39,040 bases of DNA from Cryobacterium sp. Y50. Its GTDB lineage: Bacteria; Actinomycetota; Actinomycetes; Actinomycetales; Microbacteriaceae. This document shows, one piece after another, positions 26,182 through 34,062 of this stretch (its first letter is position 1; each line of letters begins with the position of its first letter). The notes under the pieces were generated by a model. That model saw nothing but the letters and a program-made list of their open reading frames with translations, was not told the origin of the DNA and ran no database searches. The stretch spans positions 1 through 39,040 of the forward strand of contig NZ_PJJM01000071.1 in assembly GCF_002929805.1 (NCBI RefSeq), written 5' to 3'. Both the position numbers and the translations under genes were made by a program.

Positions 26182-26240
26182 GCCCGGGCGCACAACGTAA
26201 CATGCGCCCGGGCCGTCCATTCGACCGACAGAATGGACGG
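26182..26240 (+). promoter_or_regulatory. Two consecutive hairpins between metY and metX
   Basis: GCCCGGGCGCA (26182-26192) and TGCGCCCGGGC (26203-26213) form a perfect 11-bp stem. CCGTCCATTC (26213-26222) and GAATGGACGG (26231-26240) form a perfect 10-bp stem ending 2 nt before the metX ATG. The first could terminate or stabilise metY mRNA. The second would mask the metX initiation region. No T-run follows either. CAGAAT (26228-26233) might be a -10 for a separate metX start. Confidence 0.5.
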
Positions 26241-26242
26241 GT

Positions 26243-27445
26243 ATGGAATGGCAATCATCAGCAGACACGGTCCCGTCGAGCTTTATCACCGAAGCCCAGG
26301 CGCGCTCGGTACGTGGCAAGCCTCCGGCGACCGGCGCCTGGCGCGACGGTGACCCGGTGGGCAACCGACAGTTCGCCAATCTCGGCCGGCTGACTTTCGA
26401 GGCCGGCGGCAGCCTCCCCCGGGTACGTCTCGCCTACGAGACTTGGGGCACCCTCAACCCGGCCGGCGACAATGCCGTGCTCGTGCTGCACGCGCTCACC
26501 GGCGACAGCCACCTGGCCGGCGCCCCCGGTCCCGGCCAGGAGACCGGCGGCTGGTGGGACGGCATCGTCGGACCAGGCCTCGCCATCGACACCGACCGGT
26601 GGTTCGTCGTGGCGCCGAACATGCTCGGCGGCTGCCAGGGCAGCACCGGGCCGGCTTCGCTGGCTCCGGACGGTCTCGAGTGGGGCATCCGTTTTCCCTA
26701 TCTCACCATTCGCGACCAGGTCAGCGCGCAGCGCGTTTTCAGCGACCAGCTCGGCATCGGCCGCTGGGCGGCCGTCATCGGCGGGTCAATGGGCGGCATG
26801 CACGCCCTGGAATGGGCGATCACCACCCCCGAGCGGGTCGAGCGTCTGATCCTTTTGGCCGCGCCGCCGATCACCACGGCCGATCAGATCGCCCTCAACT
26901 CGGTGCAGATCGAGGCGATTCGTACCGACCCGGCATTTCGGGGCGGTGATTACTACGATGAAGCAGATGGTGACGGACCGACGCGCGGGCTGGCCCTCGC
27001 CCGCCGTATGGCCCTGTTGAACTACCGCAGCCCAGCCGAACTCAACGCACGCTTCGACCGTGGCTGGCAGAGCGGTATTAGTCCGCTCGGCGCCAACGGC
27101 CGCTTCGCCGTAGAATCGTATCTCGACTTTCACGGGAATAAATTCACCAGGCGCTTCGATGCCAACAGCTACATCGTGCTGGTCGAAGCCATGAATTCCC
27201 ACGACGTAGGCCGCGGCCGCGGCGGTGTGGCGACCGCCCTTAGCCGGGTTACCGCCCGGTCCGTTGTCGTCGGTATCGACAGTGACCGGCTGTTTCCGGT
27301 CGATGGCCAACGCACCATCGCCGCGCACCTGCCGTACAATATCGATGGCCCCACCGCTGTGGTACTGGAATCCGGGTATGGTCACGATGGCTTCCTCATT
27401 GAGAACGAAGCGATCGGCGCCCAAATACGGCGGCTGTTGGACTAG
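26243..27445 (+). CDS. metX: Homoserine O-acetyltransferase
   Basis: A 400-residue alpha/beta-hydrolase-fold acyltransferase. The nucleophile motif is GGSMGGMHALEW with Ser182. The triad is completed by Asp348 in GIDSDRLFP and His381 in SGYGHDGFL. NMLGGCQGSTGP and LNYRSPAELNARF are typical of the family. It transfers acetyl from acetyl-CoA to homoserine, feeding MetY. A succinyl-specific enzyme cannot be excluded, but pairing with MetY supports acetyl. No clear SD is seen, and the start lies just after a hairpin. Confidence 0.95.
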   Translation: MEWQSSADTVPSSFITEAQARSVRGKPPATGAWRDGDPVGNRQFANLGRLTFEAGGSLPRVRLAYETWGTLNPAGDNAVLVLHALTGDSHLAGAPGPGQETGGWWDGIVGPGLAIDTDRWFVVAPNMLGGCQGSTGPASLAPDGLEWGIRFPYLTIRDQVSAQRVFSDQLGIGRWAAVIGGSMGGMHALEWAITTPERVERLILLAAPPITTADQIALNSVQIEAIRTDPAFRGGDYYDEADGDGPTRGLALARRMALLNYRSPAELNARFDRGWQSGISPLGANGRFAVESYLDFHGNKFTRRFDANSYIVLVEAMNSHDVGRGRGGVATALSRVTARSVVVGIDSDRLFPVDGQRTIAAHLPYNIDGPTAVVLESGYGHDGFLIENEAIGAQIRRLLD

Positions 27446-27517
27446 GGAAAAACTGTCTCTGGGTCCCGCCCGGTATGGTGCAGATAGACATGTTCATCTC
27501 TCACCAGACAGGCACCC

Positions 27518-28687
27518 ATGCAACGCATTATCAAGGAGCGCGACCGGCTCCTTCGCAGAGCGGTGCAGGCGGCCGGGCTGACCGGCTCGGCCACGACGCT
27601 GGCATGCTTGTTCGTACCCGGTGGCGTTGCCGGGGACGCGCGCATTGCGGCGGTGGCGCTCATCCTGCTGCTCGCTGCCGCGCAGTACCTGCTCGGCAGC
27701 ACGGGCGCCCTGCGCTGGGCGGTGCTCATTGTGCTCTGCGGGGAAGGAACGATCCTGATCGTGGGTTTCGCGAGCCACCCCGGAGTTCCTCCCAACCTGA
27801 TCGAGGAAAGCGTGATCGGCATGGTGGCGACCGCGCCGATGTGCGCGATCGCGGCGGTACTGATCACGAGCGCGCGTCGGCTGCTGATGCTCGGCTCCTT
27901 CTTCGTGCTGACCGTCGCGACCGTTGCCGTCGTCACGGTAGGCGCCCCCGACCGCGTCATCCTGCTCACCCTGACGGTGGCCATGTGGTTTTCCTTCACT
28001 TTGGCTTCCTGGTGGATCGCGCAGAGCGTCCCTCGGGTGATGCACCGCATCGCCGCGATCGGGCGTGCCTACCGCGCCGAACGGCACGCCAGCGAGCTCG
28101 AGGCGCAACGCCGACAGGACGCCCGGTTGCTGCACGACACCGTACTCGCGACACTGACCCTGCTGGCCCATTCCGGGGTCGGAGTGAGCCCAGCGGCCCT
28201 GCAGAAACAGGCCGGCGACGACGCCCGACTACTGCGTCAATTGCGGCTCGGCGGCCTGCCGATGCCGAGCCGTTCCGGCGGGTATACCCTCGAACCAGCC
28301 TCGCTGCTGACCCTCGGCGACACGCTCGACGCAGTGCGTCGGCGCTTCGAGCGGATCGGTCTGACCGTCAACTGGCACGGCAGTGGGCAGGTGCAGTTGC
28401 CCAGCAACGTGCTCGATTCTTTTCTGCTCGCCCTCTCTGAGTGTCTCGAAAACGTGCGCCGCCACTCCGGGGTCGACCATGCCGACGTGACGATAACGGA
28501 TGACGACGCCACCATTCGCGCGATGGTCACCGACACCGGGGTCGGCTTCGACCTTGGACAGGTCGGATCGGAACGGCTCGGCGTCGCCGAATCGGTCGTT
28601 GCCCGGCTGCGTGACGCGGGGGGCAACGCTCGTCTGTTTTCCTCGCCGGGTGCCGGAACGACGGTTGTTCTTGAGGTTCCCAAATGA
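27518..28687 (+). CDS. Sensor histidine kinase (NarL-partner type)
   Basis: A 389-residue membrane kinase. About five or six hydrophobic helices fill residues 20-170. A linker helix (AYRAERHASELEAQRRQ) leads to the phosphoacceptor segment QDARLLHDTVLATLTLLA, with His206 the likely site. The C-terminal ATPase domain shows the N-box ECLENVRRHSG, the G1-box DTGVGFD and a Gly-rich SSPGAGTTVVLEV end. No periplasmic sensor domain is evident, so the signal may be sensed in the membrane. The gene overlaps the next one by ATGA, and a LuxR-type response regulator is third in the operon. Confidence 0.88.
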   Translation: MQRIIKERDRLLRRAVQAAGLTGSATTLACLFVPGGVAGDARIAAVALILLLAAAQYLLGSTGALRWAVLIVLCGEGTILIVGFASHPGVPPNLIEESVIGMVATAPMCAIAAVLITSARRLLMLGSFFVLTVATVAVVTVGAPDRVILLTLTVAMWFSFTLASWWIAQSVPRVMHRIAAIGRAYRAERHASELEAQRRQDARLLHDTVLATLTLLAHSGVGVSPAALQKQAGDDARLLRQLRLGGLPMPSRSGGYTLEPASLLTLGDTLDAVRRRFERIGLTVNWHGSGQVQLPSNVLDSFLLALSECLENVRRHSGVDHADVTITDDDATIRAMVTDTGVGFDLGQVGSERLGVAESVVARLRDAGGNARLFSSPGAGTTVVLEVPK

Positions 28688-30018
28688 GTCCACTGAGCGA
28701 CACCGCACCCATTGATACCGTTCGCACGCGCGGTGTGGGTGCGCGCCTGCTGGGCGGGCCGGACGAGCGAAGCTGGCCGACATCATCCGCTGGCCAGACG
28801 ACCAGGGCTGCGCTGTCGCCGCTGCGGTTTCCGCGATCGAGCCTGCGTGGTGACGGTCATTTCACCGTTTTCGGTTCTGATCAAAACGGTTTGGGCGCCC
28901 GCCACCTCGGTATCGGGATGAGCATCAGTGGGGCCGTCATCGCCGTTTTTCTGATTGCGCGGCTAGTGGTCGAGTGGGGCCAGGCCCCCACGCCCACACT
29001 GAGTATTGTGGCCTGGCTGTTACTAGCCGCAATCGCGGTCGGGGTGAACCTGGCAGTCCACGAGCTCTCCTCACGCTTGCCCATGTGGCTGTTTCTACTC
29101 GCCCTCGGCCTCTGCGCGATCGTGGTCGCCCTCGACCTGGCCGGATCCATCGGAATTCCGGGAACGGCGGCCTTTCCCACCGCTGCCCCAGCCGTTGGCG
29201 CCTTTCTGCTGACGATTGCGACCCTGAGGGAATCTCGCGATATCACCCTGGCAGCGCTCGCCCTCGGTGTCTTCATGGGCGCTGCGACCCTGTTCGAAGC
29301 CCGCAGCGACGTGCTGACGCTGGGACCAGATATTCTCGGGGTCGCCCTTGCGGTGGTACCACCGGTGGTCGGCGCGAGCATTGTGCAAGCGTTTCGGCGC
29401 ATGGTCCAGCGCGAGCTCGACCTCGTGCTCGTGCAGAGCACCGTGTCCCAGCCGCGATTTGCGGTCGGCATGCTCGCCTCGGAGCAGCTGGCCCGGCTCG
29501 ACCTCGATGCGGAGACCCTGCTCGACGATGTGGCCCAGGGACGGACAGCGCTTCCGTTGGCCGCGTCGACGGCCACAACCGCTGCGTCGCTCGCCACCCA
29601 GTTGCGCCTGCACCTGATCGAGGGCCGCACCGAAACCTGGCTGCACCACGCGATCACGGAGAGTGAGTTTCTAGGCCCCGTCGTTGCCCTGAGCGACCCG
29701 ACCGGGCTCGCCGGGCTGTTGTCGCCGACCCAACGCGAAGGGCTGCTCCTGACGATTTGGCTGCTGATCGGGGATACCCAGCGATCGGGGGCATCCGTTT
29801 CACTGCGGTTCGGACCGATTGCCCCCACACATGGGGTGGGGCTGCATCACCAGGTGCGTTTTCCGATGAAATTAACCACAACTGGGGTATCGCGGCGGCG
29901 TGTCGATCCCGAAACCTGGCAGGCGATTTCTGCGCTTGGTCCACACGTGGACTCCAATCGGGCCGGAAGCTTACGCGTAGACATCGAGTGCAGTGTGGAC
30001 AATCCAGCTGATGCCTAG
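28684..30018 (+). CDS. Membrane protein of the two-component operon, function unknown
   Basis: A 444-residue protein between the kinase and the regulator, overlapping the kinase stop by ATGA. Residues 1-75 are polar and low in conserved features. About 78-235 hold five or six membrane helices. The soluble C-terminal part (about 240-444) has a helical stretch (ETLLDDVAQGRTALPLA, ATQLRLHLIEGRTETWL) and SPTQREGLLLTIWLLIGD. This vaguely resembles the ATPase side of actinobacterial kinases but has no H-box, N-box or G-box. It may be a degenerate kinase paralogue acting as sensor or scaffold (inference). ATG 28918, just before the first helix, is an alternative start. Confidence 0.7.
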   Translation: MSPLSDTAPIDTVRTRGVGARLLGGPDERSWPTSSAGQTTRAALSPLRFPRSSLRGDGHFTVFGSDQNGLGARHLGIGMSISGAVIAVFLIARLVVEWGQAPTPTLSIVAWLLLAAIAVGVNLAVHELSSRLPMWLFLLALGLCAIVVALDLAGSIGIPGTAAFPTAAPAVGAFLLTIATLRESRDITLAALALGVFMGAATLFEARSDVLTLGPDILGVALAVVPPVVGASIVQAFRRMVQRELDLVLVQSTVSQPRFAVGMLASEQLARLDLDAETLLDDVAQGRTALPLAASTATTAASLATQLRLHLIEGRTETWLHHAITESEFLGPVVALSDPTGLAGLLSPTQREGLLLTIWLLIGDTQRSGASVSLRFGPIAPTHGVGLHHQVRFPMKLTTTGVSRRRVDPETWQAISALGPHVDSNRAGSLRVDIECSVDNPADA

Positions 30019-30063
30019 TATTGGGGATATAGACGATAAGGTGCACACAGTAGGAGGCAACAC

Positions 30064-30720
30064 ATGACGACGACACCCCGTCCCATCCGCTTGGCCCTTG
30101 TCGACGACCACAGGATGCTCTTGGGGGCGCTCACCGAGTGGATTCGAAGCGCCGCTGACGACATCGAGATGGTCGCGGCGGTGACAACCTGGCCCGAGTT
30201 GCTGACCCACCGCGAGTTTCCGGTGGACGTCGTGCTGCTCGACCTCGATCTCAAGGACAACATTCCGGTGTCCCTGAAGATTTCTACGCTCAAGACGACC
30301 GGAGTGAAGACGGTGCTCATGAGCACCTACTCCGAGCCGGCTCTCGTGCGCGAAGCCCTCGCCGCCGGCGCCCTTGGCTACCTCGTGAAGAGCGAGGAAG
30401 CGAGCATGATTGTCGATGCCATTCGTGCCGCTTACAACGGCAAGTCCTACATCTCCGCGGAGCTCGACTACGCGCTCAACTCGACTGAGAACGTCGAAGG
30501 TCCCCGCCTCAGCGCCCAGGAACGCCGCGTCATGGCGCTCTACGGCGCTGGTGAGCCGGTGAAGGCCGTCGCCTACCAACTCGGCATCTCCGAGGAGACC
30601 GCCAAGAGCTACCTGAAGCGCATTCGCGAGAAGTACCGCTTAGCCGGATACGACGTGGGTACCAAGGTCGCGCTGCGCAAACGCGCCATCCACGACGGCA
30701 TCCTGCTGCAAACGGACTGA
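30064..30720 (+). CDS. LuxR/NarL-family response regulator
   Basis: A 218-residue regulator. The receiver domain shows Asp14-Asp15 (LVDDHRML), the phosphoacceptor Asp60 (VVLLDLDL), the MSTYSEP switch Ser/Thr and the YLVKSEEA lysine. The C-terminal helix-turn-helix (LSAQERRVMALYGAGEPVKAVAYQLGISEETAKSYLKRI) is LuxR-type, with SYLKR in place of the commoner NH/YL form. It is preceded by AGGAGG, lies 45 nt after the membrane-protein gene and ends in a terminator, closing a three-gene operon. Targets are unknown. Confidence 0.93.
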   Translation: MTTTPRPIRLALVDDHRMLLGALTEWIRSAADDIEMVAAVTTWPELLTHREFPVDVVLLDLDLKDNIPVSLKISTLKTTGVKTVLMSTYSEPALVREALAAGALGYLVKSEEASMIVDAIRAAYNGKSYISAELDYALNSTENVEGPRLSAQERRVMALYGAGEPVKAVAYQLGISEETAKSYLKRIREKYRLAGYDVGTKVALRKRAIHDGILLQTD

Positions 30721-30734
30721 CCTTCGTGTTGCCG

Positions 30735-30765
30735 ACCGGCCCCATTTTTCGTAATGCGGGCCGGT
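30735..30765 (+). terminator. Terminator after the response regulator
   Basis: ACCGGCCC (30735-30742) and GGGCCGGT (30758-30765) form an 8-bp stem around a T-rich loop, followed by TCGTTCGTT. It lies between convergent units and starts 14 nt after the regulator stop. Confidence 0.75.
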
Positions 30766-30818
30766 TCGTTCGTTAACGCGGCTTCGATTAAGTGGATGCC
30801 GACGGGCACGCGCCGACA

Positions 30819-32096
30819 TTAGCCCTTGCGAACGACGGGGATCAGCTGCGTGCCGTAGGGCACGTGCTGGCCGCGCAAGCGGCGCCGACGGTCGATGATG
30901 AAGGTGAGCAGGGTCAGCAGCACGCCGAGCGCGCTCAGGGCAACGCCGATCCAGACCGGGGCGAGGTAGCCGAGTCCAGCGGCGATAGCCACGCCACCGA
31001 GGGCCGCGCCGAGGGCGTTACCGACGTTGAGCGAGGAATGGTTGAGAGCCGCCGCGAGCGACTGGCTTTCGCGCGCGACGTCCATCAGTCGGGCTTGAAT
31101 GGTCGGCGAGAGAGCGGATGCCGCTGCACCGATAAAGAACATGCCGATCACCAAACCGACGAGCGACTGCGCCGACAGGCCGAGTGTGACGAGCGCCGCG
31201 ATGAGCACGCCGAACGAGATGTACATGGTGCGGCGCACGCTCCAGTCGGCCAGCGCTCCCCCGGCGAAGTTGCCGGCCGTCATGCCGAGGCCGACAACAA
31301 CGAGAATGAGCGGTACCGTTGCGGCAGTGAGCCCGGTGATTTCGATCACCAGCGGGGCGACATAGGTGTAGACCGCGAACAGGCCGCCGAAGCCGATCGC
31401 ACCGATCGAGAGCGTGATCCAGACCTGCAATTGGCTGAATGCTCGCAGCTCGGCGCGCATGGTGGCCTTGGGGTTGCCAGCCTGGAACGGCACGAACATG
31501 GCGACGGCCACGAAGGTGAGCGCGAAGATCGCGGCGACGACGAGGTAGGCGATACGCCATCCGCTCACCTGACCGATCCAGGTGATCGTGGGCACCCCGA
31601 TGACGTTGGAGATGGTCAGACCGGAGAGCACGATGGCGATGCCACGCGCCCGTTTACCCGGACCCATCAGGCGGGCGGCGACAAGCGAGGCGATGCCGAA
31701 GTAGGCACCGTGCGGCAGCCCGGCTACGAAGCGGGCAACTAGAACGGTCTCAAAGGTCGGCAGCAGGGCCGAGGCGATCGTGCCGAGCGTGAACGCGGTC
31801 AGCAGGGCCAACAGTAGTTGTTTGCGCGGCCAGCGGGCCGCAGCGGTCGCGATCGTAGGCGCTCCGACGACGACTCCGAGGGCGTAAGCCGAAATCAGCC
31901 AGCCGACCTGTGCGTTGGCGGCATCCGGCGCCGCGGCATAGAGACCTGGCAGTAGGTCGGCGGCCAGGTTCGGCAGCAGACCCATGGCAACGAATTCCGT
32001 CGCGCCGATGCCGAACCCGCCCAGGGCAAGGGCGAGCAAGGCAAGACGAATACGGGTCGACGACAGCTGCGTCGACCCGTCAGGAGTGAGGGGCAT
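30819..32096 (-). CDS. MFS transporter (DHA1-type exporter)
   Basis: A 425-residue major facilitator with 12 predicted helices. It begins IRLALLALALGGFGIGATEFVAMGLLPNLA, the opening typical of AraJ/Cmx-like drug or sugar exporters. The loop 2-3 motif and the helix-5 motif GLTISNVIGVPTITWIGQVSGWR are present. Substrate is unknown. The ATG at 32096 has no SD; -10 TAGGCT on the minus strand ends 6 nt upstream, so the mRNA should be leaderless. Codons about 6-15 contain a perfect 11-bp hairpin. Confidence 0.9.
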   Translation of the reverse strand: MPLTPDGSTQLSSTRIRLALLALALGGFGIGATEFVAMGLLPNLAADLLPGLYAAAPDAANAQVGWLISAYALGVVVGAPTIATAAARWPRKQLLLALLTAFTLGTIASALLPTFETVLVARFVAGLPHGAYFGIASLVAARLMGPGKRARGIAIVLSGLTISNVIGVPTITWIGQVSGWRIAYLVVAAIFALTFVAVAMFVPFQAGNPKATMRAELRAFSQLQVWITLSIGAIGFGGLFAVYTYVAPLVIEITGLTAATVPLILVVVGLGMTAGNFAGGALADWSVRRTMYISFGVLIAALVTLGLSAQSLVGLVIGMFFIGAAASALSPTIQARLMDVARESQSLAAALNHSSLNVGNALGAALGGVAIAAGLGYLAPVWIGVALSALGVLLTLLTFIIDRRRRLRGQHVPYGTQLIPVVRKG

Positions 32097-32108
32097 GCAA
32101 CAAGCCTA
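32052..32108 (-). promoter_or_regulatory. Leaderless promoter and early-codon hairpin of the MFS gene
   Basis: TAGGCT (32108-32103) is the -10, and the ATG at 32096 follows after 6 nt. Within the coding start, ACGGGTCGACG (32052-32062) and CGTCGACCCGT (32070-32080) pair perfectly around a 7-nt loop. This strong structure sits where a leaderless mRNA must be loaded, so it could restrict translation. Confidence 0.5.
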
Positions 32109-32252
32109 AGCCCCGGCCCGCTCGCACGGGTGATTCCGGTCTCACGAGGATATCGCTGGTGGCGTGACTCTCACAGGTGTCCCTACCCCGTCGTGCGCAC
32201 GAGATGCCACCTCGAGTGTGATCGAGCGGGCTAACGGCACCTTGCGTGCGGA

Positions 32253-32555
32253 TCAGGCATTAAGAGCGGTCTCCAGACGCTCGACTTTGCCGGTCAGTTC
32301 GCCGGCGTGGCCGGGGCGGATGTCTGCCTTCAGCACGAGGGAAACGCGCGGGCCGAAGGCGCCCACCGCCTCGGTCGCTGCCTTGATCACGGCGAAAACT
32401 TCATCCCAGTCACCCTCGATGGTGGTGAACATGGAGTCGGTGTGATTGGGCAGTCCAGATTCGCGGACGATGCGCACTGCGGCGGCAACCGCATCGTGCA
32501 CGGACCCCTGCGAGTCGGCGGCGACGGACGGTGCGACAGAGAATGCTACGAGCAT
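32253..32555 (-). CDS. Thiamine-binding protein, MTH1187/DUF77 family
   Basis: A 100-residue cytosolic protein with the ferredoxin-like pattern of the MTH1187/YkoF-type family: MLVAFSVAPS, then ESGLPNHTDSMFTTIEGDWDEVFAVIKAA, then RVSLVLKADIRPG. The length is exactly that of the family, which binds thiamine or related pyrimidines. No thiamine genes are adjacent and no TPP riboswitch is visible. It lies 10 nt after the stop of the GT87-like gene on the same strand, so the two are probably cotranscribed. The 156 nt downstream of its stop hold no gene. Confidence 0.88.
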   Translation of the reverse strand: MLVAFSVAPSVAADSQGSVHDAVAAAVRIVRESGLPNHTDSMFTTIEGDWDEVFAVIKAATEAVGAFGPRVSLVLKADIRPGHAGELTGKVERLETALNA

Positions 32556-32565
32556 GATGGGCTCC

Positions 32566-33873
32566 CTAGGTGAGTGATTTCATGGTGAGTGATTTCTCGG
32601 TGAGTGGTCTCTCGGTGAAACGGTCGCGAGCGGGCTGGCCTGACCTGCCCAGCCGGTGCAGCGTGAAGAGCGCCCAGCCGAGCAGCACGAATTCGAGCAG
32701 GTTGCGCATGGTCAGCACGAGAATCATGAGGGGATGGGCCACCAGCAGCCAGTCGTACAGGTACGGGTACACCAGCTGGGTGAGGGCGGCGAGCGCGAGC
32801 CCGAGCAGCGCCGCCGTGCGCCAGCCGCGCTCGTTCAGCACGAGCCCGAGAATGATCGGTGCGGCAAGCCAACTGATGAACTGCGGCGACCCCACCTTAT
32901 TGACAGCGATGAGGGTCACGGTGAGGGCGAGGGTCAGCGGCGGAAAGACCGCCAACCAGCCGACTCCCCGGCGTTGGGCCCGCACTCCCAGCAGCAGCAC
33001 TGTGGCGGCGGCGAGCGCGAGCAGCGGAGTCATCGCGGCGCTTGCGGCGGCGGTGCCAGCGCCGGCGACCTGAAAGGTGAGAATTTGCTGGTCGTAGTAG
33101 ATGAAGCTGCCGGGCACATTGAGTACGGCCTGCCACAGCCACGGCACAGCGATGGGCGATTCGATCTGGATCCCCCGACCCGCCTGCTCGCCCACGAAAC
33201 TCAGCACGTGGAGGCTACTGCCTCGGCTGAGGCTGAGCGCCCCGGCCACGGCGACGACCGCCGCAGTAACGACGGCCGCAACCCCGAGCATCCGCCAACG
33301 CAGTTTGGACGCCACGAATAGGGCGGCGAGGGCGGCAACCGGCCAGATCTTGATCCAGGTCGCAATGGTCAGCAGCACGGTGCCCCAGAGCGGACGGCGT
33401 CGCAGCCACAGCAGGGCGACGATGCCGAGCGGCACCGTGACCGCATCGATGCGCAGGAGCGCAATGGGGCCGAGCAGGGCCAGAAAGATGAGCCACCACC
33501 ACGCCGCGGGCCGATGCGAGCGCACGAGCACGAAAAATGCTCCGGCGTTCATTCCGGTCGCGAGTACGAACCAGGTACCGAGATAGGCCGGGCCGTCGAG
33601 GGCGAGCGCGCCGACGATGGGTACGAGCGCAAGCAGCGGGTAGACGAAATTCTCAGTGATGCCTGCGATATTGCCGGCCATGGCGTTCTCGGCCCAGCGC
33701 CGGTAAACCACTTCGACATCACCGAGCGGATACCCCGGCCCGAACAAGGCCAGAGTGATCAGCAGTAGATGCACGAGCACGAACGTCGACCACAGCGCGG
33801 CGAGCGAATGCCGCAGCACCGGCCACGCAGGCCACGCGTCGGTTGCCCTGTGGGGCTCGTCGTAAATTCGCAC
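32566..33873 (-). CDS. GT87-like (DUF2029) membrane glycosyltransferase
   Basis: A 435-residue polytopic protein with about 10-12 helices. The first extracytoplasmic loop GDVEVVYRRWAENAM, and later KVGSPQFISWLAAPI, resemble the actinobacterial GT87/DUF2029 mannosyltransferase group, which uses polyprenyl-phosphate sugars for envelope glycans. The Asp in GDVEVVY is the likely catalytic position by analogy. Acceptor unknown. The C-terminus ends in three 5-residue repeats (ERPLT, EKSLT, MKSLT) encoded by a 15-bp tandem repeat, so the tail is recently expanded. It runs with the thiamine-binding gene. Confidence 0.78.
   Translation of the reverse strand: MRIYDEPHRATDAWPAWPVLRHSLAALWSTFVLVHLLLITLALFGPGYPLGDVEVVYRRWAENAMAGNIAGITENFVYPLLALVPIVGALALDGPAYLGTWFVLATGMNAGAFFVLVRSHRPAAWWWLIFLALLGPIALLRIDAVTVPLGIVALLWLRRRPLWGTVLLTIATWIKIWPVAALAALFVASKLRWRMLGVAAVVTAAVVAVAGALSLSRGSSLHVLSFVGEQAGRGIQIESPIAVPWLWQAVLNVPGSFIYYDQQILTFQVAGAGTAAASAAMTPLLALAAATVLLLGVRAQRRGVGWLAVFPPLTLALTVTLIAVNKVGSPQFISWLAAPIILGLVLNERGWRTAALLGLALAALTQLVYPYLYDWLLVAHPLMILVLTMRNLLEFVLLGWALFTLHRLGRSGQPARDRFTERPLTEKSLTMKSLT
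32569..32618. repeat. 15-bp tandem repeat at the 3' end of the GT87-like gene
   Basis: Three units of GGTGAGTGATTTCTC type lie at 32569-32583, 32584-32598 and 32599-32613, with a partial fourth. Two units differ from the middle one at only two positions each. The period is a multiple of three, so copy-number change keeps the frame and alters only the length of the cytosolic tail. Confidence 0.85.
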
Positions 33874-33979
33874 GCTTTACCTTTGCACAGCCGGAGGGCG
33901 CGCCGCGCCGCGCGGGCCGCCTACCGGGGAGTTTGTCGCCCGCCTTCGCCTCTGGCGCGCCGCGTTCAGTCTGCGGAGT

Positions 33980-34046
33980 GGTCGCCAACCCGCGGCATGG
34001 TCGCCGCAGCAAGCGGCTCGGTCGCCGCGCGGGCACCTCGGTCGTA
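33980..34046. repeat. Degenerate ~20-bp periodic GGTCGCC motif
   Basis: GGTCGCC starts at 33980, 33999 and 34020, and GGTCGTA at 34040, so spacings are 19, 21 and 20. The units sit in the 189-nt gap between the nnrD stop and the GT87-like start. The intervals are G/C-rich but not conserved. It may be an old tandem array or a set of binding sites on one face of the helix. Confidence 0.35.
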
Positions 34047-34062
34047 GCGCGCTGCGCCAGCG

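Noticed and set aside
30792..31742. 316-codon highly charged plus-strand frame opposite the MFS gene
   Set aside because: Charged composition is the complement of a membrane protein; no support.
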